From contig NZ_JAFLRG010000002.1 in assembly GCF_017315725.1 (NCBI RefSeq), positions 1,612,001 to 1,676,000 on the forward strand: a DNA stretch of 64,000 nucleotides, given 5' to 3'. Under the pieces are notes generated by a model. That model did no database searches. It saw only the letters and a list, made by a program, of their open reading frames with translations, and was not told where the DNA came from. Source of the DNA: Trinickia acidisoli (GTDB taxonomy: Bacteria > Pseudomonadota > Gammaproteobacteria > Burkholderiales > Burkholderiaceae). Shown here piece after piece: positions 1-8,450 of the stretch; position 1 is the stretch's first letter; each line of letters begins with the position of its first letter. Position numbers and translations under genes: made by a program.

Positions 1-17
1 TGACACGCTCAGCCTTG

Positions 18-80
18 TCCAATGGCAAAGGAGTCTGGGCGGGGCGGTGTGATTCCAACGGCAAAGGAGTCTGAGCGGGG
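18..80 (+). repeat. Two direct repeats at the left end of an IS
   Basis: A unit with the core GGCAAAGGAGTCTG occurs at 18-44 and again at 54-80, a 36-bp period, with only two mismatches over 27 bp. The copies sit just upstream of the transposase gene, so they may be transposase-binding sites at the end of the element. No clean inverted copy was found at the right end, although 1425-1440 has a loosely similar purine/pyrimidine pattern. Confidence 0.55.
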
Positions 81-1469
81 AGTTTTAGGGGTCGATCATT
101 GCGCGATGGTGATCGACATGAATACGACAAGGCTGGAGACGATCGGGCAAGTCCGGGAGTTCCTGGCGGGGGTCTGCGACGTTGAGCTGCACGTCGTTCA
201 GGACGAGGCTGAGCGACGACGGTTCGTTGAGCGCACGCTGCGTTGGTTCGGCTATTTTCGGCGGTCTCGCGGTGAGCGCGGGCTGCTGTTCGCCTATGTG
301 CAGCGGGTCTCGGGCTACTCACGTGCCCACGTCATTCGACTCATTGCGCAGTACCGCGAGAGCGGCACGCTCGAGCAGCGTGAACGCGGCACGCGCACCC
401 AATTCCCACGTCGCTACACGGACGAGGATGTCGCCTTGCTGGTCGAACTGGACAGCCTGCACGACACGCTCTCGGGGGCGGCCACGCGGGCGCTGGCGCG
501 GCGGGCCTGCCAGGTGTATGGCGATGCGCGCTACGAACGCTTGTCGCACATTTCCGTGTCGCACCTATACAACTTGCGCGCGGGCCAGGCGTACCGCCAG
601 CGGCGCCTCACATGGACGAAGACGCGGCCCAGCCCGGTGCAGATCGCCGTGAGGAAGGCGCCGGCGCCTGAAGGCCTGCCCGGTTATATCCGTATCGATA
701 CGGTCCATCAAGGCGATCAGGACGGCGTCAAGGGCGTCTATCACGTCAACGCGGTGGACATCGTCACGCAATGGGAGGTCGTGGCCGCTGTCGAGCGCAT
801 CAGCGAGGCGTACCTGCTGCCGGTCATCGCGCTGATGCTCCAGAGTTTTCCGTTCGTGGTGCGCGGCTTTCACTCTGACGGTGGTAGCGAGTACATCAAC
901 CGCGACGTGGCTGGCCTGCTCGAGAAGTTGCGCATCGAGTTCACCCGCTCACGCCCGCGCCAGACCAACGACAACGCACTGGCCGAGTGCAAGAACGGCG
1001 CGGTCGTTCGCAAGCTCATCGGCTATGGGCACATCCCGCAGAGGCATGCCGCGGCGATCAACCGCTTCCACGAACAGGCGCTCAATCCGTACCTGAACTT
1101 CCACCGGCCCTGTTACTTCGCCGTGGACACGGTGGATGCACGTGGGCGCATCCGCAAGAGCTACCCGAGCGAGCGGATCATGACGCCGTGGGACCGGCTG
1201 CGCTCGATCCCGGATTTCGAGCAGTACCTCAAGCCCGGCGTCACCGCCCAGACCCTTAGCGACACTGCCATGGCCATGACCGACTCCCAGGCCGCCCAGC
1301 AGCTTCAGGACATGCGCCGCAACCTGTTCGCCTCGTTTCGTCGCAAACGAGCCTGAGCCGCTGCCGGTGGCTACGGCATAATCCGGGGGCGGGAGTTGCC
1401 CACCGCCGTGCCGGCCGTGGACAACTTCCGCTTTCCGATAGAGACACAGCGACCCCTGAACCCCACACC
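75..1469 (+). mobile_element. IS481-like insertion element (approximate ends)
   Basis: The element is a single integrase-core transposase gene between imperfect inverted ends. The left end at 75-94 and the reverse complement of 1450-1469 share the 11-bp core TTYAGGGGTCG and match at about 14 of 20 positions. No target duplication could be read, and the direct repeats at 18-80 may mean that the true left end lies further out, possibly beyond the window. The family is inferred from the transposase, not from a database match. Confidence 0.5.
118..1356 (+). CDS. Integrase-core (DDE) transposase
   Basis: This is a transposase of about 412 aa that cuts and rejoins the ends of its own element. The N-terminal third is basic and helical, with a helix-turn-helix-like stretch around VSGYSRAHVIRL. 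The rve-type catalytic core follows: the first Asp in IRIDTVHQ, the second in HSDGGSEY, and the Glu in NDNALAECKNG, giving a complete DDE triad. The start is placed at the ATG at 118 (MNTTRL). An ATG at 106 is also possible, while reading from position 22 would cross the terminal repeats. The gene appears intact. The IS481/IS3-like assignment is by motif only. Confidence 0.85.
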   Translation: MNTTRLETIGQVREFLAGVCDVELHVVQDEAERRRFVERTLRWFGYFRRSRGERGLLFAYVQRVSGYSRAHVIRLIAQYRESGTLEQRERGTRTQFPRRYTDEDVALLVELDSLHDTLSGAATRALARRACQVYGDARYERLSHISVSHLYNLRAGQAYRQRRLTWTKTRPSPVQIAVRKAPAPEGLPGYIRIDTVHQGDQDGVKGVYHVNAVDIVTQWEVVAAVERISEAYLLPVIALMLQSFPFVVRGFHSDGGSEYINRDVAGLLEKLRIEFTRSRPRQTNDNALAECKNGAVVRKLIGYGHIPQRHAAAINRFHEQALNPYLNFHRPCYFAVDTVDARGRIRKSYPSERIMTPWDRLRSIPDFEQYLKPGVTAQTLSDTAMAMTDSQAAQQLQDMRRNLFASFRRKRA

Positions 1470-1792
1470 ACCTACAGGTTCAGACTCATCTCAGGATTGG
1501 AAAATACTCGCTCAAGGCAAATGGCATGCGCTCATCGATGATCCGGCGTGGTGACTGCCGGTACAATGCCCCCGCGGGGAGTCTACGGAGGGCGCTGAGG
1601 CTCGCTGAAGGGGGCCAGGGGCACGGTCGACACTTCGCAATGCGATGTGCCGCGATCGATGAAATCGTCGACTGCCATGGCTTTTACAACGCATGTCGGT
1701 CGCAATCGACGTGGAACTATGCCAATCCTATGACGTTCGAGAAGAACTGGGCCGACCCTTCAACAAAGCCAAGCGGCTTGACAGCTTCGGCT
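1357..1792. other. Intergenic stretch with no supported gene
   Basis: This stretch follows the transposase stop. It contains the probable right end of the IS (1450-1469). The rest is open in short frames that show no recognisable domain and probably represents decayed sequence upstream of the DinB remnant. Confidence 0.4.
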
Positions 1793-1963
1793 ATGAGATT
1801 CCTGAAACAGGGGTCGAGTCAGATCACATCGCGCTCGGAAATCCTCGCATATGTCGTCAATCACACCAGCTTTCATCGAGGTTTCATCGCTGACATCCTC
1901 CGCCGGATGTCCGTGTCGGTTCCCGCAACCGACCTAGCGACTTATATCCGAGATCGGAAATGA
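1793..1963 (+). pseudogene. C-terminal remnant of a DinB-family protein
   Basis: The last 55 codons of this frame read as the end of a DinB/YfiT-like metal-binding four-helix protein: SEILAYVVNHTSFHRGF with the H-x3-H metal ligands, then a short tail ending TDLATYIRDRK. Intact family members are about 150-180 aa. Upstream of 1793 the frame loses resemblance, and a neighbouring frame (1693-1893) is also open, which fits one or more frameshifts. It lies just beyond an IS, so decay after rearrangement is likely. No function is expected. Confidence 0.6.
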
Positions 1964-2029
1964 ACGGTGCAAGTCAAGTTCCAGTCGCCGGCACGCTCTT
2001 CCTGCAGCAGATGGTGAAAACGTCGACCG

Positions 2030-2434
2030 CTACCGGTATTTGTCGCCCACCGTACTGCGGATGGGGTGAGTGTCATAGACGATGATCATCCGCTCTATCA
2101 GTCCGCTTTCGTCGAACTCGAATACGTCAATGCACTCGAAGCGCACGGCCGCACCATCCTTCAACCCCCAATCGTAAATAAAGTAACCCGTCGCACGTGG
2201 CACGCCCGTCGCACTGACGCAAATGTCGATCGGCGTGATCTTACTTTCACCCGACGCCGCAGCAACTTTCTCAAAGAATGACGCCGGCTTCATCCAACCG
2301 AGAAAGGGCGAGAAGATTTGTGCGTCCGGTTTGAATTGTGCGCAGATCGCCGGAACGTCGCCGCGTTCGAGCGCTGCGAGGTAGGTACGAATCTGCCGCG
2401 TGTATAGTGCTTCCAGCGAAGTGGCCACTCTCAT
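2030..2434 (-). CDS. NTF2-like (SnoaL-type) protein
   Basis: A small single-domain protein of about 134 aa with the cone-shaped NTF2/SnoaL fold signature: an N-terminal helix (LYTRQIRTYLAALERGDV), then strands ending in a conserved core (ECIDVFEFDESGLIERMIIVYD). Family members are small-molecule-binding proteins or isomerase/cyclase-type enzymes, and the substrate cannot be read. An ATG at 2434 directly abuts the GGAGG, so a GTG at 2428, six bases beyond it, is an equally good start. It is divergent from the LysR gene at 2510 and was probably its target, but that regulator is now disrupted. Confidence 0.7.
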   Translation of the reverse strand: MRVATSLEALYTRQIRTYLAALERGDVPAICAQFKPDAQIFSPFLGWMKPASFFEKVAAASGESKITPIDICVSATGVPRATGYFIYDWGLKDGAAVRFECIDVFEFDESGLIERMIIVYDTHPIRSTVGDKYR

Positions 2435-2509
2435 CCTCCGATCATTCGTCGTCGACACCACCTGTCCCAACGAGCAGGCATTCGACACCGGCACGATAGC
2501 GATGCACCG

Positions 2510-3238
2510 ATGACCGAACAATCGAAAAATTCGCAACCCGGGTATGTGCAGCATGCATACCCACTTGCCGACCTCACGCGTCCCCTGCCTCCACTGGCAG
2601 CGTTTCAATCGTTCGTCGCGGCAGCACACCTCGGCAGTATCAGCAAGGCCGCCAATCATCTATATCGCACGCAAGGCGCGGTTAGCCGCCAGATCCAGCA
2701 ATTGGAAGCGCACTATCGATGCGCGCTGTTCCTGCGTCACGCATCAGGGCTGACGCTGACGACGGACGGACACGCGCTGCTGGACGTGGCAGTGGACGTA
2801 CTCACACGATTGGTTGCGCACGCGAACGTTCAAGCGGGAACGAAGCCGATCCTCACGCTCCGGTTACCGTCGACATTCGCGGTTCGATGGTTATTTCCGC
2901 GACTTCCGGAAATCAATCGCGCATTGGAAGGGATTGAGTTGCGCATTTCGACCTCCGCCGACGACACGCCGGAGTTCACGACATCCGAAGTCGATGCGAT
3001 CGTCGTGCGCGGGACAGGACTGTGGGCCGGCCTAGAAGCTGTTCCGCTGTTTGCGGAAACGCTCACGCCGATGTGCACGCCCGATCAGGCGGCAGCGCTG
3101 AGATCGACGACCGATCTCGCTCGCGCAACATTGCTTCATCCTGGGCCGAGTCATGACGAATGGCGATGTTGGCTCGACAGCGTTGCGGCGATGGGGGTCG
3201 ATTCCGGTAGTGGACTGGTTCTGGATACACTCGAACTA
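2510..3238 (+). pseudogene. LysR-type regulator, 5' part, interrupted by an IS
   Basis: The 243 codons carry the LysR winged helix-turn-helix (SFVAAAHLGSISKAANHL, TQGAVSRQIQQLE) and most of the effector domain, in the GcvA-like subgroup. Reading stops making sense at codon CTA 3236-3238, where the IS5-type element begins. The 3' part resumes in the same frame at 4866. Joining the halves restores ...LDTLEL-TLTAAAQGHGVAIGD and a normal length of about 313 aa. The DNA-binding domain could still be made as a truncated protein ending at about 3307. The neighbouring NTF2-like gene was the likely target. Confidence 0.85.
3233..3238. repeat. Left target-site duplication GAACTA
   Basis: GAACTA at 3233-3238 is repeated at 4860-4865 directly outside the opposite end of the inserted element. 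Removing the element and one copy restores the LysR reading frame exactly, which supports this as the duplication. The exact length (6 bp here) could differ by one or two bases, depending on where the element is judged to start. Confidence 0.75.
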
Positions 3239-4859
3239 GTCGGCCCTGCAAAATTCAGTGCGCCCAGCGATGGGATGTTTGGCGCCAGCGCTCGGCCCAC
3301 AGCGTGAAGGATTTGTGGGAGCCGCGTGATTGGCGTTTCGTGAACTTCTCGGTGCCGAGCAAAGCGGCGAGCGCATAAAAGGCCTTCAGGCCCAAACGAG
3401 CAATGGCTCGCAGCAACCAACGCAGGTTGTAGCCGGCCGCGCACAGCACGGCATGCACGGCGTCGCCCGTTTGCCCCTTGAGCCAGCAGCGGCGCATGCC
3501 GTGATCGTGCTTCACGTGCCCGATGATCGGTTCGATGGCCTGCCTGCGTTTTAACCAGCGCCGTTGCCTGTTCGAAAGCGTCTTGCTCTTGCCGCGATGG
3601 ACCAGTTGCACCGGTGCAATGTCGGCGTCCACGCCGCGATAGCCCAGATCGGTCAGCACCGTCTTCACGCGCGGTGTACCTTGCGCCTCTTGCAGCAGGA
3701 TCGAAGTCTGTTCCAATTGTTCGGCCAGCACGTGCCCGTCATACGGATTGCCCGGGAACGCCCGCGCGCCGACGATCAAGCCATGCCGCTCGGTGATCGC
3801 CAAGCTGACCTTGATGCCGAACTCATACGGCTGTCGTGCTTTGCCTTTGCCAATGCACTCTGCTTCCGGCGCGTGCAAGGCGTACAGCTTGTTCTTATCC
3901 TTTGGGCGTTGACGGCAGATTCGCCACGCCCGCTCCAGCCAAACCCGCAATGACGTTTGTCGTTCGTGCGAGAGTTCGGACATCTTGCGTTCGATGTCGC
4001 GTAACACGCGGCCCAGCACGGTACGCTGGCGTTTGAGCACTCGACGAAGGCGCTTGAACTGCTTGGCATGTGCGTAGCCGCCAGCGCGCCGGCGCAGCCG
4101 CTTGCCTTCACGCTGATACGTTTGCTTGAGCACCAAACCCGCGCGCTGCGCCAGGCACACCAGTTTGATCCGAGCCACCTCGAGCAACCGGCTGTCGGTC
4201 GGATAGGCGATCGCCTTCTCTTGAACCGTGCTGTCGACGATCACCCGCTCGAATTCGGCCGGGGTGATCGCCTTCATTTGCGTCGCCGCGGCAATCGTCG
4301 TCGCCAGCAACTCCTCGACACCGGCCTCGCCCAAGGCTTGCCGAAAGCGAACGAGGTTGGTCGGATCGCAGGGCATGCGCGCTTGAAAGTACTCCTCGCC
4401 GCAGAAGAATTGGAAGTACACGTCTTGCGCCCAGCGCTCGCACACCGAGTCGTCGCTCTCGTTGTACGCATGCTTCAGGTACAGCAGCCCCGCCATCAAG
4501 CGAATCGGCAATCGAGGGCGGCCTGCCGCGCTCGGGCCGCTGCCAGCCAGTACCGCCGTCGCGCCGAACAGATCCGAGCCTTCCAGGACACGACCTTCAC
4601 GAGCACGGCGCTCAAACATAGGCGCGAGCGCCGCTTCTATGGATGCCCACGGCATGCGCGTGGCCAACACCGCCAGGGGGTGACGAAGGTCGATCATCGT
4701 GTCCAGTCGGCTGCGGAAAAAGTCGGGCGTGCTCATCGGCGTAGCTCGCAAACTCCCAGAAAACCAATCAGATCAAAATCGATTCTGGGAGTTCGCTAAA
4801 TCGTGATCTTCCTCCAACGCCCTGCTGCGCTTGCCTCGCCTACCTTATGCAGGGCCGAC
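3239..4859 (-). mobile_element. IS5-family-like insertion sequence in a LysR gene
   Basis: This is an element of about 1.62 kb with perfect 12-bp terminal inverted repeats, GTCGGCCCTGCA at 3239-3250 and its complement at 4848-4859. One transposase gene fills it on the minus strand. It is flanked by the GAACTA duplication and splits a LysR gene in frame. The clean ends and intact transposase suggest a recent and possibly still active insertion. The family is assigned from the transposase (IS5-like; an IS1182-type relative is possible). Confidence 0.85.
3255..4736 (-). CDS. IS5-like DDE transposase
   Basis: This transposase of about 493 aa is the only gene of the surrounding element. The N-terminal region (FFRSRLDTMIDLRHPLAVLA, then the InsH-type SVCERWAQDVYFQFFCGEEYFQ stretch in pieces) is typical of IS5-group enzymes. 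The catalytic core shows the first Asp in VIVDSTVQ, the second in VLTDLGYRG, and the Glu in AIEPIIGHVK, so the DDE triad is present. The start is at the ATG at 4736; a TTG at 4751 in the same frame lies too close to the upstream GGGAG. The stop lies 16 bp from the element's end. It appears functional. Confidence 0.88.
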   Translation of the reverse strand: MSTPDFFRSRLDTMIDLRHPLAVLATRMPWASIEAALAPMFERRAREGRVLEGSDLFGATAVLAGSGPSAAGRPRLPIRLMAGLLYLKHAYNESDDSVCERWAQDVYFQFFCGEEYFQARMPCDPTNLVRFRQALGEAGVEELLATTIAAATQMKAITPAEFERVIVDSTVQEKAIAYPTDSRLLEVARIKLVCLAQRAGLVLKQTYQREGKRLRRRAGGYAHAKQFKRLRRVLKRQRTVLGRVLRDIERKMSELSHERQTSLRVWLERAWRICRQRPKDKNKLYALHAPEAECIGKGKARQPYEFGIKVSLAITERHGLIVGARAFPGNPYDGHVLAEQLEQTSILLQEAQGTPRVKTVLTDLGYRGVDADIAPVQLVHRGKSKTLSNRQRRWLKRRQAIEPIIGHVKHDHGMRRCWLKGQTGDAVHAVLCAAGYNLRWLLRAIARLGLKAFYALAALLGTEKFTKRQSRGSHKSFTLWAERWRQTSHRWAH

Positions 4860-4865
4860 GAACTA

Positions 4866-5078
4866 ACGCTCACCGCGGCAGCGCAGGGACACGGTGTCGC
4901 TATCGGCGATCCACGGATGGCCAGCGATCGGCTACAAGCGGGAACGCTCGTCACGCCCTTTGATCATGTGGCATCCAACGGCTTGGGGTACTTCCTCGTC
5001 TATCCGTCTCAACGTGCGGCGCAGCTTAAGATTCGCGCACTTGCGGATGTATTGTTGCAGCTCGCGCGGGAAGGATGA
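4866..5078 (+). pseudogene. LysR-type regulator, 3' part
   Basis: The last 70 codons of the LysR gene that begins at 2510. The piece opens directly after the right target duplication and reads TLTAAAQGHGVAIGD, a conserved effector-domain segment of GcvA-like LysR proteins, then runs to the normal C terminus. An apparent ATG-like start near 4803 lies inside the IS and is not part of the original gene. No promoter or ribosome-binding site of its own is visible, so it is probably untranslated. Confidence 0.8.
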
Positions 5079-5153
5079 TCGATAAAGCGGACGGTCCTCT
5101 CCTCGCAAACCGCATTGGGACGTTCGATGCATTGAATCGATACGTCGATGCGA

Positions 5154-5900
5154 TCAATCGAAAAACGTGACTGCGCCGGTCTTGAGGTTGTACATCGCAC
5201 CGACGATCTCGATCGTTCCGTTGGTTTCGAGTTCGGCGAGCACGGGGCTGTGTTCCCGAATGTTGGCGATGGTCAACTCGACGTTCTTGCGCGACACGGC
5301 GTCCACGAAATCATAGTTCGTCGCGGTGCGCTCGCCGTCATATTTCGTTGCCTCGACGGCGGGCTTGATCTTATCCAACAACCCAGTGAGATTGCCTAGC
5401 TCGGCGTTGGCAATGGCACCCTTGATTGCGCCACAGGCGGTATGTCCCATCACGACGACGACCTTTGCGCCCGATAGCTTGCACGCGAACTCCATGCTGC
5501 CAAGGATGTCACTGTTTTCTATGTTTCCGGCAACGCGACAATTGAAAACATCGCCGATGCCCAAATCCATGATCACTTCGGCCGGCGCGCGGGAGTCGAT
5601 ACAACTGAGCAGTACCGCTGCGGGGTATTGCCCGGCTGCGCTCGCACGCTGCTCTCGCAGATAATCGCGCGCTTTTCGCTCGCCCCTTTGAAAACGCGCG
5701 TTGCCGTGTTTCATGGCATCGACGATCTGTTTTGGCGTCATGCTATCGCGCTGCGCCTTGGTGAGTGCATCGGCGCGCGCTTGTGTCGAGAGAAGAGGGC
5801 CGACACCGAGCCCAACCACCGTGGCAGCGCCGGCAAGCTTTAGGAAATTCCGACGGCGTGTGCCTCTGTATTGCCCCGGATACTCGACTGTGTCGCACAT
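5154..5900 (-). CDS. Periplasmic beta-class carbonic anhydrase
   Basis: This enzyme interconverts CO2 and bicarbonate. About 248 aa. It starts with a twin-arginine export signal (GTRRRNFLKLAGAATVVGLG), so it is probably folded and exported to the periplasm. The zinc site is complete: C-x-D-x-R in LSCIDSRAPAE, and H-x2-C in GHTACGAIKG. The ATG at 5900 has AGGA about eight bases upstream and is preferred over the TTG at 5924. It stands alone and converges on the broken LysR gene. Periplasmic beta-CAs of this type are common in Burkholderia and are linked to pH balance or CO2 handling. Confidence 0.92.
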   Translation of the reverse strand: MCDTVEYPGQYRGTRRRNFLKLAGAATVVGLGVGPLLSTQARADALTKAQRDSMTPKQIVDAMKHGNARFQRGERKARDYLREQRASAAGQYPAAVLLSCIDSRAPAEVIMDLGIGDVFNCRVAGNIENSDILGSMEFACKLSGAKVVVVMGHTACGAIKGAIANAELGNLTGLLDKIKPAVEATKYDGERTATNYDFVDAVSRKNVELTIANIREHSPVLAELETNGTIEIVGAMYNLKTGAVTFFD

Positions 5901-6299
5901 GATGTTGTTCCTGTCGTTCGACAAATGGCGTCCGCCGCAAGCGATGGTTCAATATAGGCCATTGTTGGCGCCCTTCAAGCAGAAGGAAAGATTCGGGGTA
6001 AGTGCGTTTGTGCGGTGGAAGACGCTTGCGTCGAGACGGGTGGTCAATATTTGACGTGTGTTCGGTGCCGTACAGACTGCGTCGGCGGTTTGGCGGCCGG
6101 CGATCACTGCCTTGGATCTACGATACGGCCGATCAGCGTCGCGGTATATGGGCGACTATCGCCGACTTCCTAACATGAGGGCTCTGCGGCGACCAAGACC
6201 CGGAAGCGGCAGCGCAACAGAACCTCAACATCTTTGACTCTCACATCGCATTGACCACCCATATTATTTTTATAACGCACATAAATAAATATTTACACT
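5901..6299. other. AT-rich intergenic island, no supported gene
   Basis: The stretch lies between two divergent genes. The half near 5901-6050 is upstream of the carbonic anhydrase. From about 6240 the DNA becomes very AT-rich (runs such as ATTATTTTTATAA and AAATAAATATTTA) compared with the rest of the window, which suggests acquired DNA or a strong regulatory region. The short open frames in it show no recognisable domain. Confidence 0.5.
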
Positions 6300-6311
6300 G
6301 AAAACGTTTTC
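6300..6311. promoter_or_regulatory. Palindrome GAAAACGTTTTC, LacI-type operator candidate
   Basis: A perfect 12-bp palindrome with a central CG. Extended by one base on each side (TGAAAACGTTTTCT) it matches the general shape of LacI/GalR-family operators. It lies 55 bp upstream of the predicted -35 box of the dioxygenase operon, a position that suits an activator or a loop-forming repressor. No LacI gene is adjacent; the only one in the window is at 58257. Confidence 0.45.
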
Positions 6312-6365
6312 TCCCCAGCATCCCTCTCAGAAAGTGTTGTATCTCTCGGACCACCGGCAAATCAC

Positions 6366-6394
6366 TTGACAATCCCGATAAGCATCACTAAGAT
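6366..6394 (+). promoter_or_regulatory. Sigma-70 promoter of the dioxygenase operon
   Basis: TTGACA at 6366-6371, exactly 17 bases, then TAAGAT at 6389-6394. The -35 box is perfect and the -10 box is one mismatch from consensus. Transcription would start near 6401 and leave an untranslated leader of about 76 nt before the ATG at 6477. Confidence 0.65.
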
Positions 6395-6476
6395 CGCGTC
6401 CCTTTACGCATTACACAACTATTACATCGCCTGTCCACTTAAGACCACGACCAATAACAATTACAAGCTTTACTCA

Positions 6477-7490
6477 ATGAATAAAACCTGCATCTTTCAA
6501 TTGACCGATAGCGAGCGCGATCGTCTTGGCAACGCTTTGGTAGAAATCGCCTACGACCCCCACGGCAGCATGGGTTACATCACTGACCTGCGCATGATTG
6601 CGCTGTCGGCCCTGCCACGCCGCATCGTCGATGCCCTATCTGAGCAGCGCGCATCCATCAATCCACGTTCACACCTGATTTTCGAAAACCTCCCAACTGA
6701 CGAGCAAATTTTCACGACACCCGCCCCCGAGGTATTCACGCCGGCGGCCAAGAGCGGCCACCTCAGTGAAAACCTAATCATGGCGTTCGCGTCGTTGATC
6801 GGCGAGCCTTACTCGATTTTTTTCGAGGGTGCCGACATTGTAAATAATCTGATCCCGACTCGAAAATCCAAAGGCGAATACACGGGTCTCGGATCTGAAG
6901 TGGAACTTGACTTCCATATCGAGAATGCCGCGCTTAAGTTCATGGACGACTACAACTTTTCGCCGCTGGGACTATTGCTCACGGGTGTACGCCACGACCC
7001 GCAAGGCCCGCTCACACGTCTCGCCGACGCGCGTGCCGCTCTTGAACGCCTGACACCGGAAGACATCGAGTGCCTCCGGATGCCGTTGTATCGCATCAAA
7101 GTACCCTACCGCTGGCGCCGTGACAGCGCTCAACAAACCGGCCCGGTGTCTTTGGTGCGCGGCAGCCCGGATCTGCCCGAGATAAGCGCCGTGTTCTATC
7201 CGGACATGGTCGAACCCACAACGAGTGCAGCCGCATTTTCCATGGAGAAGTTCTACGCGGCGATCCGCGAAGTCTCTTTCGGAATCGACATCGTCCCCGG
7301 TCGCCTTGTCTATATCGACAACCGCTTCACTCTGCACTCGCGTGACAAATTCAACGGGACGTATGACGAGGCCGGCAATCCGATGCGTTGGGTGCAGCGT
7401 GTCTTCGTCGCGCCGAATCTTTGGAACCACCGCAACCTCAATCCCGTGAAATCTCGCGTGTTTCAGCCCAAGGAGGCTGCGGTATGCTGA
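6477..7490 (+). CDS. AsnO/VioC-like Fe(II)/2-oxoglutarate amino-acid dioxygenase
   Basis: A protein of 337 aa of the clavaminate-synthase-like group (TauD superfamily), which hydroxylates free amino acids such as Asn or Arg using 2-oxoglutarate and O2. The iron ligands follow the H-x-E variant typical of AsnO/VioC: His147 and Glu149 in LDFHIENA, with the distal His near 287 in DNRFTLHSRDKF. The 2-oxoglutarate-binding Arg lies in RWVQRVFV (about 308). The ATG at 6477 is chosen because homologous sequence starts there; the open frame upstream runs through the promoter. It overlaps the next gene. The substrate cannot be read. The codon use and AT content look less Burkholderia-like than the neighbours. 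Confidence 0.85.
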   Translation: MNKTCIFQLTDSERDRLGNALVEIAYDPHGSMGYITDLRMIALSALPRRIVDALSEQRASINPRSHLIFENLPTDEQIFTTPAPEVFTPAAKSGHLSENLIMAFASLIGEPYSIFFEGADIVNNLIPTRKSKGEYTGLGSEVELDFHIENAALKFMDDYNFSPLGLLLTGVRHDPQGPLTRLADARAALERLTPEDIECLRMPLYRIKVPYRWRRDSAQQTGPVSLVRGSPDLPEISAVFYPDMVEPTTSAAAFSMEKFYAAIREVSFGIDIVPGRLVYIDNRFTLHSRDKFNGTYDEAGNPMRWVQRVFVAPNLWNHRNLNPVKSRVFQPKEAAVC

Positions 7491-8401
7491 ACGTATTTCT
7501 GTCGGTGTTGCCCATCTTTCTACTCATCGTCGTGGGTTACACGGCAAAGAACTACTTTCTGTCGGAAGAAGGCTTCTGGAAGGCGGCGGACAAGCTCGTT
7601 TATTATCTTTTCTTCCCCTCCCTGCTACTACTGGACGTGAGCCGTGCCAACTTCACCGGCGCCAATACCACGACGGCAATCGTCGCCACAGTGGGGAGCA
7701 CGCTGCTAGTAGCTGGCCTGATCTTCGCCGGGCAACGAATCGTCAAGGTCAGAAACGATCTATTCACTTCCATCTTTCAAGGTGGCGTGCGGTATAACTC
7801 CTATGTATTCATCGCGTTAGCGCAATCGCTATTTGGCTCGGACGGAGTAGCGATGTCGGGCGTGTTCATCGCCTACATGATCGTGCTAACAAACGTGATG
7901 AGCGTACTGGTGATGAACCATTATGGCCATGGCGGCAAGAAGTCCTTCAAAGGCATGTTGACCGCTTTGGTACAGAACCCTCTCATCATCGGCGCCCTGG
8001 TGGGCCTCGGCTTCAATATGAGTGGGCTGCATATCACCGGCTGGATAAAGCAGTTTCTGAGTTATCTCGGCTACGCCGCGACGCCGCTCAGCCTCATGTC
8101 GGTGGGGGCCGGCCTTGTGCTGTCCATGCATACCAGTCGGACCGTCGCGACGATCTACTCGGCAGCATTCAAACTGTTGCTCATGCCCGTATGCACAATG
8201 GCGCTTCTGAGATTCCTGGGCGCCTCAGGCGCACCGGCCAATATCGCGCTCCTGTATGCGTCAGCACCCTGCGCAGGCAATGCGTATATTCTGTCTCGCC
8301 AAATGGGCGGTGATTCAGAGGCTATGGCGTCCATCATCACGTGGACTACCCTGCTCTCGGCCATTACCATCACCGTCATCATTGGCACCGTCGTTCTTTA
8401 G
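7484..8401 (+). CDS. AEC-family (auxin efflux carrier-like) transporter
   Basis: An inner-membrane transporter of 305 aa with about ten hydrophobic segments, beginning MLNVFLSVLPIFLLIVVGY. The N- and C-terminal halves each carry the family's broken-helix pattern (for example QNPLIIGALVGLGFNMSG and YASAPCAGNAYILSRQMGG). Bacterial AEC proteins move carboxylates or amino-acid-like compounds. The start overlaps the dioxygenase stop by 7 bp and has a strong AGGAGG eight bases upstream, which implies translational coupling. The context suggests export or uptake of the dioxygenase substrate or product. Confidence 0.88.
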   Translation: MLNVFLSVLPIFLLIVVGYTAKNYFLSEEGFWKAADKLVYYLFFPSLLLLDVSRANFTGANTTTAIVATVGSTLLVAGLIFAGQRIVKVRNDLFTSIFQGGVRYNSYVFIALAQSLFGSDGVAMSGVFIAYMIVLTNVMSVLVMNHYGHGGKKSFKGMLTALVQNPLIIGALVGLGFNMSGLHITGWIKQFLSYLGYAATPLSLMSVGAGLVLSMHTSRTVATIYSAAFKLLLMPVCTMALLRFLGASGAPANIALLYASAPCAGNAYILSRQMGGDSEAMASIITWTTLLSAITITVIIGTVVL

Positions 8402-8414
8402 ACCCATCAATGGC

Positions 8415-8436
8415 CGGAGCATCGCCCGATGCTCCG
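8415..8436 (+). terminator. Intercistronic hairpin
   Basis: A 9-bp perfect stem, CGGAGCATC / GATGCTCCG, with the tight loop GCCC, sits between the AEC gene and the dehydrogenase gene. A C-rich run follows instead of a T tract, so it may be an attenuator or an mRNA-stability element rather than a full terminator. Confidence 0.45.
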
Positions 8437-8450
8437 CCTCCCCCAAAAAT

